From Dendrocalamus latiflorus (lineage: Eukaryota > Streptophyta > Magnoliopsida > Poales > Poaceae): 64,000 nt of DNA. This document shows, piece after piece, positions 25,211 to 35,241 of the stretch; position 1 is the first letter of the stretch; each line of letters begins with the position of its first letter. The translations under genes were made by a program, and so were the position numbers. Location: assembly GCA_017311315.1 (NCBI GenBank), contig CM029666.1, positions 32,870,749 to 32,934,748 on the forward strand, given 5' to 3'. The notes under the pieces were generated by a model. It was not told where the DNA came from and ran no database searches. It saw only the letters and a program-made list of their open reading frames with translations.

Positions 25211-27814
25211 ATGGCGTACGAGTTGCTTGAGGCCCGTTGGGATGACCACCACCGATGCACAGCGTGGGCATCTATGCCTGAGGGCCCTCCGTGTTTCGTC
25301 CTTAGGGGCCCCCGAGAGCACTGGCCGCTAGACGAGCGGTACATCCCGCTGCTGCGAGACACCGGTCTTTTGCCCCTTGCTCGCATGCTGGATGTTCCCT
25401 ATACGTTGCAGTTCGATGCGGCGTTGCTGTCCGCACTCGTGGATCGTTGGAGACCCGAGACTCACACCTTCCACTTCCGGTGGGGCGAGATGACTGTTAC
25501 ACTTCAGGACGTGTCCATGCTGACAGGTCTACCCATCCGTGGTGCAGCAGTAGTGCCACCCCCCAGGGCGGCGAATTGGAAGGAAGCTCTGGGTGCCCGA
25601 TTCGGTCTCCCGATCGCAGACAACATGTCTGGTGTGCCACACTCGTGGCTACGAGAGTTCATGACCTGCCCTGTGGACGCTCATGAGGGGGTCGTGCGGA
25701 CGCACCTCATGGCATACATCCTTTTTTTGTTCGGATGGGTCTTGTTTCCTACAACCACTGGAGTCTCCGTGCATCCGACGTACATACACCTTGCGGAGTA
25801 CTTGGCGGATGCCTTGCCCGGCGAGGTGCCGCAGTACAGCTGGGGATCTGCAGTCCTTAGTGCCACGTACCGAGGCTTGTGTGATGCCTGTCAGCGTACT
25901 GAGGCCAGCGAGCCGGTCTTGGCGGCGTGCTATGTGCTCCTACAGTACTGGTCTTGGGAGCACTTCACGGTTGGGAGGCCTAAGATCGAGAGGCCCGTGC
26001 ACCCTTACGACCTCCTCCCGGAGTTGTACGGTCAGGCTGGTGGCGATGACCCCATAGATGGGCCGACTATGGGGACTCGTTGGACACGTGGTCAGCTGCG
26101 GTGGGCTAAGGATAGAGCGAGGCGTGTGTACCCAGATTTCCATAACCATTTCGAGGGGCTTCCTGACAAAGACATAGTCTGGTTCCCATGGGATGCAGGG
26201 TTCATTCATCTCATTGCCCCCTACGGGTTGTCATCTCAGTGCCACCAAGACCACACGTACTGGTTGACGACCTGTCACCTCGTCTTCGCGCACTTCGTCG
26301 AACCGTACAACCCGCAGAGAGTGCTGAGGCAGTTTGACCTCCACCAGCACGTGCCACCCCTCCCAGTACGGGCACTACCACCGAAGGCCCACCGGTAAGC
26401 CATTGCACGGTAAATGTACCCAAGGTAGTAATGTGTTGATAATACTAATTGTACAATATGTGCACTAACTTGCAGGCAAACAAGAAGAGGGCACCATGGT
26501 GACGACTGGAGAGCCACACAGCGGCCGTGGACAGACCTGTGGCGTGACTCAGCGAGCACAGAGGTTGTGGACGAGACTAGGCCACACGACATCGCCACAT
26601 ACGGTGCATATCTAGAGTGGTACATTCCACGCACCCGCAGCAAGATTACTGGGCCTGCCCCACCCCGTCCTTCAGAGGTCACGCACGAAGATGCTATACA
26701 GGCCGGCCCAGACCGTCATCGAGCAGCACGTCTTGACGAGGCGGTACGTGCACCTGCAGTACGTTTGTACTCATTGTTTCTTTACGTACAGTGCGTTTGA
26801 ACTCATTTGTTGTTTACCTACAGTGCGAGCATATGCGTCGTGCTGAGCACGAGGCTTTTCAGATGCTGCAGCGTGGGGAGGGCGGCAACCGGGTTCTTGC
26901 TTTGGCGCGTAGCATCTTCAGTGACCTCAGGAATGCGATCAAGGCGTTGAGCTGTAGTCAGCACAGGGATGATGTCCATGCACGACGCGTCCGCAGAGAG
27001 CAGCCTTCAGCGCCGCCGTCGGCACCACCTTCAGCACGTCCGTCGTTGTACGGTGGTCGTCCGTCGCAGTCCGGCGGTCGTCCGTCGCAGTCCGGCGGTC
27101 GTCCGTCGCAGTCCGGCGATCGTCCCTCGCTGACCGGCGGTCCTCAGTCGCTGTCCGGCGGTCGTCCGTCGCTGTCCGGAGGTCATCCCAGCTACGCTCC
27201 CTCGTCCTCACAGCGTTTTGGACCAGTGGTACGACATTTGCCATCAGTTCGTTCGTCCACTCGATTGCCATTTATTCGTAACACACGTTTTCCTTGCAGC
27301 AGTTGCGAAGGGATAGCACGTTGCTACAGCCGTCGTCATCCCGGAGGGCGGCGGACGAGCCTACAGATAGCGACACTGAGTCAACCCAGCAGATAGCGAC
27401 ATATGCGCCAGGCGGTCAGTCCACTCGAGCAGACACGCAAGGGCGGTACGAGTGGTTCGGGCAGACGTACCGAGGTTACACGGCACAGGAGTACATGGGT
27501 GATTTCCCAACGTCATCGTCATTCCAACAGCCGTATGCACCGGTATGTACGCATGTAGTAAACATAACACATGATATACATAATGATTATAAACTTTTTT
27601 GTATTTTCCATTGCAGGACGTAGACCCCTCCTCCGATTGGCTGAGCTCTATTATAGGCCAGCAGTCGGAACTCCCCACAGAGATGTACCCACCACCGCCT
27701 CCGACGCAGACCTCGCAGTACGACCTTCGAGATGCACCGCGCTCCCCTAGCAGGTTCACCTTCTCGGAGGATCAGATACGTCGTCCGAGGCGGCGACGAC
27801 GAGATGATAAATGA
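25211..27814 (+). CDS. Plant mobile domain (PMD, aminotransferase-like) protein linked to the MULE
   Basis: Five exons, 25211-26394, 26476-26743, 26824-27228, 27300-27542 and 27617-27814, join with GT-AG sites and consistent phase into 765 aa. The first exon holds the plant mobile domain: FHFRWGEMTVTLQDVSMLTG, then GWVLFPTTTGVSVHPTYIHL and a W-rich segment (LLQYWSWEHFTVGRP). Host members of this family (MAIN, MAIL1) act in gene silencing and genome stability; transposon-borne copies are common but their role is unknown. Exon 3 encodes a run of seven-residue repeats (GGRPSQS type). The tail ends in a basic RRPRRRRRDDK that could serve as a nuclear signal. The frame is fully open, unlike the transposase beside it. 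The start follows an acceptor-like CATCGACAG, so a 5' UTR intron is possible. Confidence 0.82.
27053..27190 (+). repeat. 21-bp coding minisatellite in the PMD gene
   Basis: About six units of a 21-bp repeat (GGTCGTCCGTCGCAGTCCGGC type) encode GGRPSQS/GGRPSLS heptads. The first units are nearly identical and later ones have diverged. Confidence 0.85.
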
Positions 27815-28130
27815 ATTTTTGTAATTGTGCTGTTGTAATTTTTTTGATGTTTTTGAAGTGCTTGATGGTTTGATGTTCAAAGATGGTTTCCAGTATAAAA
27901 TGGTTGCTCTAAGTTCTTTGATTTACTATGACATACAACCAACTGAGAGATGACAACACAAAACAACACATACATTGCACGTACATGAAATGTAGCAAGT
28001 AGTACAACCACCAACACACCAACAAACACAACAACTAAAATCCAACACAACCGTACTTAACACATTACTAAAAATAGCTTGACGACAACACAACATAAAA
28101 CATTACCAACATACACGAGGAGAACCTCCA
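27815..28130. other. PMD gene 3' region
   Basis: AT-rich probable 3' UTR followed by CA-rich sequence (repeated ACACAACAACA words). No gene is seen. Confidence 0.5.
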
Positions 28131-28133
28131 GCA

Positions 28134-28432
28134 CTACAACTTGAGGATAACAATAATCACAAGAAACAAAATAGCACACAACATTAAATTTATCTTCCAC
28201 TCTAGTCTGTCGAAACGATGCCGCATCCCGACAGGGTCGCAACCCCCAACTACAACTCTCTCATGGCGAACATTGGCTGTCCTATTGCCCATTTCATCCT
28301 CCCACACCCAGAATGGGCAACCACCATGAGCTTCCTGCGATTCCATGACAAGAAGTTTTTTAAACATACCACCACGATTTCAACGAACCCAAAACAATCT
28401 GACTCACCGATGTGACGGCAGTGACTTAGCAT
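28134..28432 (-). pseudogene. Decayed GRF-type zinc-finger gene with C-terminal membrane segment
   Basis: Minus-strand frame 28367-28134 reads GGCPFWVWEDEMGN, then a charged linker, then a hydrophobic tail INLMLCAILFLVIIVILKL. This order (CPFFxWxDE end of a GRF finger, linker, one membrane helix) is typical of small GRF zinc-finger proteins found with plant transposons. The upstream half of the finger (CHCRHIGESD and following) is in another frame, so the gene is frameshifted. It converges on the PMD gene. Confidence 0.45.
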
Positions 28433-28794
28433 GCTTCTAACCCAATGTGACGGCAGCGACTTAGCATCGCCATGATCCTTGCACACATGGATTCTCATGT
28501 ATGACTGACTAATGGCATAGATTCGCAAATAGGGTGAAATGATCGATCTGCTGGTTCCAGGAACCTACACAACCAAGTGATAAGGTTTACTTTTGCTGCT
28601 CAATGTACAGCGAAATATGTGTTGCTGAGATGCATGGTTCAGACTTCAGTGCAAAGCAAAACATACCATGCTGCCGCAAATATTTTGCAATGATGCACCT
28701 GAAAGCGCCAAGAATTTTTTGTATTAATAATCCATATTTTATTCAAAATAATAGTAATATACCAGTGCGAATATTTTTTTTACAGAAATAAGCT

Positions 28795-28985
28795 CCAGTC
28801 GTCTAACCGTTGGGCGACTGAGACCTATTGCCCAACGGTCGCGCGACACGCAAGCTGTCCGTGGGCCATTGGGCAACAGGTTCCAGTCGCCCAACACTTC
28901 GGCGACTGCAGCCTGTCGCCCAATGGCTGGACGACTACAATTGCAGTCGTTCGGCTGTGCAACGACTGCAAACAAGAGGCAGTGT
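28795..28985. repeat. GC-rich block of GTTGGGCGACTG motifs in both orientations
   Basis: The words CAGTCGCCCAAC, GTTGGGCGACTG and close variants (CGTTGGGCGACTG, TTGCCCAACGGTCG, CAGTCGTTCGG) recur about ten times on both strands in 190 bp, inside AT-rich DNA. The layout matches the block at 20690-20882 but the word differs. It could be the subterminal block of a second MULE that carries the zinc-finger genes to its right. Confidence 0.55.
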
Positions 28986-29477
28986 GGGTTAATTCATCTG
29001 TGATTTTCGTAGATTATGAATGGTAGATAATATGTTGGATTCCCAATAAGTGTTTGCGATCGTTGTATGTTGTTGTAGTGCAAGAAATTTTATGAATTTT
29101 TTTAAGAATGATTGAAATAACAACGATCGGTAAGTACAAAGGTAAGTCATATTGTGATATAACCGGAAATTCATACACGAAGGAGAACTGGTTTGTTAAT
29201 GTTGTTGGATGACTTGCTACAGGAAAAATTGAATGCGAAACGATGAGGAAATATAAATAATTGAATGCAAAAAGATGAGGAAATATACTTGTCCGAATTA
29301 AAATATTCTTCATTGTACAGTTGGGAGTAACACGACGCGTAGGATTTGATTACATGTATAACAAAGAGCATCATGTACGATGCAACAAACCGAACTACTC
29401 TTACGATACATATGTGTCTTTTTTTAATGGAACTAAATTTGACATTCGGGGGAGTAGTTAATGCGGGACAACCCAAC
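28986..29477. other. AT-rich stretch downstream of the minus-strand zinc-finger gene
   Basis: Probably 3' flank of the gene that ends at 29478. It contains a short direct repeat (GCGAAACGATGAGGAAATATA / GCAAAAAGATGAGGAAATATA, each quoted in part) near 29238-29287. No gene is recognised. Confidence 0.45.
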
Positions 29478-30256
29478 CTACCGCGTGGACCGGGGCCATT
29501 TTCCCTTCCTTGCAAGCTCGCCGTTGAATTCCTCGGCGGCCTCTTTTGCCTTGGCCACCATTTCCCTCTTTTTCTCGCACTCCCTCTCGCGAGCCTCGCG
29601 CTCCCTATGCTTGCACGCCTCGAGATGAGGTTTCGTCTCCCGATATATACGCTCAGTTTGCTCGTCCTTGCAACTCTCCTCCTCCTGGATCTCACAGGAC
29701 CTTTTGACATTCCACTCCTTGAAGTCGAGAGCCCACTGGTTCTCTGGGTGGATCTCAAGATCAATCCATTTGCGGTAGCCACATAGGGGTTTTGAGGACT
29801 GTTGATACACGGGAGAGGTTAGTGCGTACGTTTAAGGAGAAAAAGTAGGAGAAACATAGTGTAACTAGTCTTTATAGGCTGCTAATAGTTGGTGGTGTCC
29901 CGACAGCAGTCGGGATAGTCACTGGAGTAGTTTGTACAACCCCAGTAATGCATACCCAGGCTGAGACGGCGCTTATACTTGAAGAACTTGCACGGGTCCC
30001 AGCACCAACAGAAGAGCGGTGTCTTCTCCTCGGGCAGGTGTTGCAGTGAACGCTCGGTAGGAACGTTCAGGATGGGGTTGTTGGTATGGGTGACGTCATT
30101 GCTGGGAGCTGACTTCGTAGCATGCTCGGCTTGTTCGGCCCAGACCATAGCAACCCTTGCTTTTTCGTCACGGGCGGCAGCAGACCTTACTAGGTCACGG
30201 GTCTCCTCTCATTGCTTCATCATCTTGTTCCATTGTTTCTTCTGCCTTTTGTCCAT
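29478..30256 (-). pseudogene. GRF-like zinc-finger + coiled-coil protein, MULE-associated, one nonsense codon
   Basis: Read on the minus strand, ATG at 30256 begins MDKRQKKQWNKMMKQ and meets an in-frame TGA at 30211-30209. The frame then continues EETRDLVRSAAARDEKARVA through a finger-like stretch (FCWCWDPCKFFKYKRR, then MHYWGCTNY) to a stop near 29882. A second exon from an acceptor at 29799 (29798-29478) reads PLCGYRKWIDLEIHPEN, then a long Glu/Arg/Lys coiled coil ending ARKGKWPRSTR. As I recall, grass transposon proteins share this order, with W in place of the TGA. The joining donor was not resolved. TATA and leader are at 30342-30257. Confidence 0.6.
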
Positions 30257-30332
30257 CCCGGTGTGATGAAGCAAGATCCGGTGTAGTGTTGGGTTTGCTT
30301 GTGTAGTGCTCTCTCTGAAATCTCTTCGATCT

Positions 30333-30342
30333 CCTTTTATAG
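30333..30342 (-). promoter_or_regulatory. TATA box of the minus-strand zinc-finger gene
   Basis: The minus strand reads CTATAAAAGG, followed by a 76-bp leader to the ATG at 30256. It sits about 20 bp from the edge of the 31-bp repeat array. Confidence 0.6.
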
Positions 30343-30362
30343 GGCCCCGTGTGACCTTCTCG

Positions 30363-31216
30363 CTACATGAAGCTGCCCCGTGTGGTCTTCTCGTTGCATA
30401 AAGCTGCCCTGCCTCGTGGTCACTGTGCAAAGCTGGCACATGTGGTCTTGTCATTGTGCAAAGCTACCCAGTGTGGTCTTGTTGGTACACAAAACTTGCC
30501 AGTTTGGTCTTCGCACCGCGTAAAGTTGCACCCTTTGGTCTTGTCGTTGCGCAAAGCTGGCTTGTGTGGTCTTGTCGCTGCACAAAGCTATCCTATTTTG
30601 TGTAGTCGCTATGCAAAGCTGGACCGTCTAGTCTTCTCACTGCGCAAAGTTAGCCCATGTGGTCATTTCACTGCTCAAAGTTGGCCCATATGGTTATGTC
30701 GCAGCGCAAAGCTGCCCTGTGTGGTCATGTCACTGCTCAAAGTTGGCCCATATGGTTATGTCGCAGCGCAAAGCTGCCCTGTGTGGTCATGTCACTGCAT
30801 AAAGCTGGCCCGTGTGGTCATGTCACTGCGCAAAGCTGGTCCGTGTGGTCTTGTCGCTGCACAAAGCTACCCCATGTGGTCATGTCCTACGCAAAGCTAG
30901 TCCGTGTGGTCTTGTCACTGCGCAAAACTGGTCCGTGTGATCATGTCATGGCGCAAAGCTGGCATGTGTGGTCATCTCACAGCGCAAAGCTGGTCCGTGT
31001 AGTCATGTCACGGTGCAAAGCTCATCCTTTGGTCTTGTCAATGCGCAAAACTGGCTAGTGTGGTCCTGTCGCTGTACAAAGTTGTCCAGTCTGGTGTAGT
31101 CGCTGTGCAAAGCTGGGCCATCTAGTCTTTTCACTGTGCAAAGCTGGCCCGTGTAGTCATCTCACTGCGCAAAGCTGGTCTATGTGGTCATGTCGCTGCG
31201 CAAAGCTGTCCTGTGT
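30363..31216. repeat. 31-bp tandem repeat array (~27 copies) between divergent zinc-finger genes
   Basis: Unit consensus roughly GTCNTGTCRCTGCGCAAAGC plus TGGCCCGTGTG, 31 bp, with unit-to-unit divergence and a few indels. Near-identical pairs (such as the CTGCTCAAAGTTGGCCCATA units) show local reduplication. Because 31 is not a multiple of three, three units read as a 31-aa repeat, which explains the long plus-strand ORFs; I do not call these genes. The array fills the space between TATA boxes facing away on each side (30342-30333 minus; 31245-31253 plus). Confidence 0.9.
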
Positions 31217-31244
31217 CATAAAGCACGCCGCAACACCCCAAAAG

Positions 31245-31253
31245 CTATAAAAT
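31245..31253 (+). promoter_or_regulatory. TATA box of the plus-strand zinc-finger remnant
   Basis: CTATAAAAT lies 70 bp upstream of the ATG at 31315 and just outside the 31-bp repeat array. Confidence 0.5.
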
Positions 31254-31314
31254 GCATACCCGAGCCATTGATAGTAGGAACAATTATCTTTTTTTTGTCT
31301 TAGAGTAAGATACC

Positions 31315-31532
31315 ATGACAGATGCCGAGGGGCCAGTCGAATATGGGTCACCAAGGGGGACCTTCCGCTTGAAAGGAAGGAGGACTTCAGCGTTAACTAC
31401 CACTTGTTGCCAAACATGTGTGCTCAGTCAGTGTGGCCGAAATGCAGACACATGGAGGACACGGTCGTGCAGGTAGCGGAAGGTCATTTAGATGATGGGC
31501 GATGTTTCTTCCGATGCCCACACTTCTGCTAA
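31315..31532 (+). pseudogene. Frameshifted GRF-type zinc-finger remnant
   Basis: ATG at 31315 opens MTDAEGPVEYGSPRGTFRLK. Then the frame shifts and the reading continues KEDFSVNYHLLP, then VWPKCRHMEDTVVQV, then GRCFFRCPHFC before a stop. The pattern YGSP...TxxLKExFxVNYHLLP...VWPxCxHG...GRxFFRCP is the start of a grass GRF-finger family seen near transposons. Compared with that family it has a small indel, a lost stretch after NYHLLP, and a truncated end. It diverges from the minus-strand gene across the repeat array. Confidence 0.55.
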
Positions 31533-31697
31533 TAGAGTTTCGATGCTAACGTTCTTTTCTAACCGATGGCTAAATCCGACTAGCTGGGCTGCTAGCCCGA
31601 TCTGAATGGAAAGGGTGACTCAATTTAGAAGAAGCGAGTCTGGATATCGGGCCCAAAACAGAGCATGACGGCGCAGGGCAAACGGCAGCATCGCCGG

Positions 31698-33088
31698 TGA
31701 TGGGCGGTGGCCGGGGGAGGGTGGCGACTAGCAAAACGAGTTGTGGGGGAGGTGAGGAAATCGGTGGAGGGGGTGGCGCGGCTTGGGACGGTGCTAGGAG
31801 GGGTCGGCGGCGCTGAGAGCAGCCGGCGGCGAGGGTGGGAATGGCGCGGCGGCGGCGGCGTGGAGAAGGGGAAAAATTAATGCGCGCATGAGCAGTAGGA
31901 GATACTGGGGAAGCTCACCTTGCAGCTTTCCAGGCCGAAGAAGGTCTAGGGCGGGCTGGCACCGTGAGCCTGCGGTGGCGCGAGGAGGACCGTGGTGCCG
32001 GCAACCTGGGGTGAGGGGGAAGCTCCGGTGACGGTGGGGATGAGTTGGCGGGGCCACGGTGGAGCTCCAGGGTGGCGGAATCGGCCAGAGATAGCTCCAA
32101 TCGGCTGATTCTCCAGACGGCCGGCGACGAAGAAGAAGAGTTCGATTCCGCGAGGGGGGAGAATGAGTGGAGGAGGGCGGTGCGTCCTGTGGGTGAGCCG
32201 AGCTTTATAGGCGGAGGAATCGGGCGGCAATGTGCGGGGGTTGGCCGGCAGGGCATGGGCGTCAGGATGGGTCAGCTCAGGCGTGTCACGGTCGGGATTC
32301 GCGCGACAAGGCGGACAAGACTGGGCGTGGCGACGTGCGGCGCAGGGGTGACAGGAGGCAGGGCATGGCAATGTGACTCGGGGCAGGTGGGGGATGCGAC
32401 GGAAATGGCGTACTTGACTCTGGAACGGGGAAGGCAAGGCCGGCTGATGAAGCTGTGACACGGTAGCAGGCGCAGCGGTGACGGGTGAACAGAAGGAGCG
32501 GGGCCACACTGTCGAGAATGACGCTCGCACAGTAGTCAGCGGGGCCAGCCGGGAGTGAAGTGAGAGCAGAGCATACGGGGAAAAGAAAGGAGAATGAAGG
32601 GAGGAGGAAGAAACAGCGCGGAGGAGGGAGAAGAGAGAGGGGAGAAACGGGTCCGGGCCCACTGGTAGAGAAGGAACATGAGGGAGGAAGAGGGCTCGCT
32701 GGCAGAGGAAAAATCGGGTGAGAGGGAGAAAAGAGAAAAAGAAGAGGGCCTCACATGGCATAGAGAGAAAGGGAGGGAAAATACTAAAATTCCAAATTTT
32801 AATTTTCTTTAGCTTGAACTTTGTGTTCAAAATCTTTCCCTTGCATTTTAGCTCTAAGGTCAAAATTAGTTGTATAATTTATGTGTGTGTGTGTGTAGGA
32901 CTTGTATTTCTATCTCAACTATTACCCATTATCAATTTTTTTTTGTTTAAACCATGATTTGATTCAGTAAATATATCTTTGATTTACTTTCTCAGAGTTT
33001 GAACTCACCTATCTTTATTTAAATTTTTAGATCATACTCCCCTTTCTTTTTGTATGATGATCGAGCTATATCTAGAATGAATTCTTGG

Positions 33089-33140
<52 letters not shown>

Positions 33141-33425
33141 TTCATCATCTGTTGCTGATCTTTAGATAAGACTTTGATTTAACGAATTACAGTGAATTTT
33201 TAGGTTGTCAGGGGTTAAAACCTATTTAAATTATTTTGTATTGATTTATTTATTTTTTGTGATTGCTATTTTGTGCTCGAAAATTATTTCCAAATATTAT
33301 TTGCTCAGCACAAAACTCAGGAATACCCAAATAAGATTTTGAACAAAAATTCAAATGGCAGTAAGATGCAAATAAAAGTTTAAAATTACTCAAAATTTCA
33401 AACATCCAAAATTTAGGATGTTACA
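31698..33425 (-). mobile_element. Solo LTR (1.7 kb) with 5-bp target duplication
   Basis: The unit begins TGATGGGCGG and ends GGATGTTACA in plus-strand reading and is flanked by GCCGG on both sides (31693-31697, 33426-33430). On the minus strand it starts TGTAACATCC, a common start of grass LTRs, and has a TATA-like CCTATAAAGC near 32210-32201 in the GC-rich half, so the element was in minus orientation. No primer site, gag or pol follows, so recombination between two LTRs probably removed the body. It contains an (ATT)n run and a (GT)n run. Confidence 0.82.
33090..33141. repeat. (ATT)n microsatellite
   Basis: About 17 uninterrupted ATT units inside the solo LTR. Confidence 0.95.
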
Positions 33426-33592
33426 GCCGGTGTGGCGGTGAAAGAGAAATATGTGTTCAATCCAGCCGAACTTTTTCAGCAAACACGCATAGGAGGTATA
33501 CATCTATCTTTTAGTAATATATATCTATAATTCAATTCACACACTTACAAGCATGATGTATATCTTGATGTGAAGCAAGCAACTAGTTCTAG

Positions 33593-33838
33593 GGCTGTTC
33601 TTTGCAGCTTTTAAAAACGATTTTTAGCTTTTATTACAGTACCTAACTTTTAAACGGAGTATTTTCTCAAAATGGGGTCTACAAGTTAATTGTAGCACAC
33701 GTTGAAAGTCCAACATCAGTACCAATCAAAATCACAAGCGAGTACCTCTTTCTCTGTAATCTCTGTCGTGAACAGCCGAAATATTAAAAATTTCAGCCAA
33801 AACTATAAGCCACAGCTATAAGAAAAAAAAGAACAGAT
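33593..33838 (+). mobile_element. hAT-like MITE, copy A
   Basis: Ends GGCTGTTCTTTGCAG and AAAAAAGAACAG are inverted repeats. Inside are CTAACTTTTAAACGGAGTAT and GTGAACAGCCGAAAT, shared with three other copies in this window. Confidence 0.6.
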
Positions 33839-34565
33839 ACATAGTTAGCTAGGGCCATATAGCTAGCACGTTCAAACTTGTGGATAACTTGATCAATTCA
33901 ATTGCACTGCAACAAGGCTATGTTCCAAGTGGCTGTGGCTTCCGTCTATTAATTTTTTGTTGAAACTGCATTATATTAGTTGTTAATTTTTTCTAAGTTA
34001 TTTTTCTAAGTTATTTAATTTTTTAAAAAAACTAAGTAAAAAACACGATATGTCTCCACGATAATACAAAAGAATAACGATGTGGATGCACACGTGTCAG
34101 CTCATGGGTCCCACCTGCATGCCTCGTGGCCAAGCCACGACACATATTGCTGTTGCATCAGGATTTTTGTTACGGCATGCTTGACTTCACGTGGAAAGAA
34201 ATCAGCCCAAGAAATATATAAGTACACATACAAACCACGTGGGTCCCGCAATGTCTTATGCACGAGCAAGTTACATTTCAATGGTGCAAAGTGGGCTGCA
34301 GCCGAAATACCAAATGCACCACGCGCACATGGATTTCAAGAGCTTGCCCTCTGGGAGCATACTGCCCACTGTCCAGCTTAAACAAAACTACAGGTGTCTG
34401 TGTCAGGTCAGATCGAGAAGGAAAAGGCAATGCAACAGGTGCTGGTGATGGAACGGGACAAGAACAAGTCTTTGACAGACGCAAACCTAAAAGCCTGAAA
34501 CTTCAAACAAGGAACAAGAAGCATTGATGGACAGGTTTCAGAAGAAAGAAACATCCGAGATCAAG

Positions 34566-34780
34566 ACCTGTTCTTTTCAGCTCCTAAATATTACTTTTTG
34601 ATTTTTCTACAGTAATTAACTTTTAAACAGAGTATTTTTTAAGATAGGATCTACTAGTTAATTGTAGTACATACTTTACTGACTTCATTTATATCGGCAA
34701 AAATTGTACATGAGTTTCTGTTACTCTGTAATCTCTCGTATAAATTGTTTAAAAGTCACATACCGCAGCCAAAAAGAAAG
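34566..34780 (+). mobile_element. hAT-like MITE, copy B
   Basis: Starts CCTGTTCTTTTCAGCTC and shares TTAACTTTTAAACAGAGTAT and the TCTCTGTAATCTCT-like core with copy A. The right end is degraded (GCCAAAAAGAAAGG). Confidence 0.55.
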
Positions 34781-34981
34781 GATGGAAAGGCATGCATGCA
34801 GCCATAGAAAGAAACAGGACGTGAGGAAAGTATCGACCAGCGCATGTGAGAAGAAAAGCAAGGCACGACGCTACTCCTTGGAAAGAAAGGAAAACGGAAA
34901 GAAAAATCGGTCCGGATTGCTCTCTGTCAAAACCGTGCGTGCGAAAATAAAGGAATCCGTGGGCTGGTACTATGCGTGTTA

Positions 34982-35241
34982 GGGTATGTATAATATAAGA
35001 TGTTTACATATGAATACTTAAAGAGAGAATATAGCCATATTATTAAACATCTATATAAAAGTTATTTCATCTAATGTAAGCATCTGCTTATATGCTATAT
35101 TATCTATTAATTAGATATAATTATATACATAAGCACCTGCTAAGATATTTCAAAATAAACACCTTATCTATTCTATGTGGTAAGAAAAATTAGTTTTTTA
35201 TTGCTAAACATCACTCTAAGCATTTACATTGCACATGCTCT
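34982..35241. mobile_element. AT-rich MITE
   Basis: Terminal inverted repeat of about 24 bp with mismatches: left GTATGTATAATATAAGATG, right (reversed) GCATGTGCAATGTAAATGC. The interior is AT-rich and non-coding. No clean target duplication was found. Confidence 0.45.

Larger units (their letters stand above)
33431..34981. other. Intergenic DNA with two MITE copies
   Basis: Apart from the MITEs at 33593-33838 and 34566-34780, no gene is recognised. The first 80 bases have a protein-like open frame (KEKYVFNPAELFQQTRIGG) ending at a donor-like GGAG|GTATAC, which I could not identify. Confidence 0.4.

Noticed and set aside
29346..29786. 146-aa plus-strand ORF with hydrophobic stretches
   Set aside because: It is antisense to the charged coiled-coil exon of the GRF-like gene. 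The hydrophobic look is the complement of Glu/Lys/Arg codons.
30363..31216. CRISPR-like array or a 177-aa repeat protein
   Set aside because: Units are 31 bp head to tail with no unique spacers, in a plant nuclear context. The ORF simply follows from a tandem repeat whose length is not a multiple of three and carries no start context.
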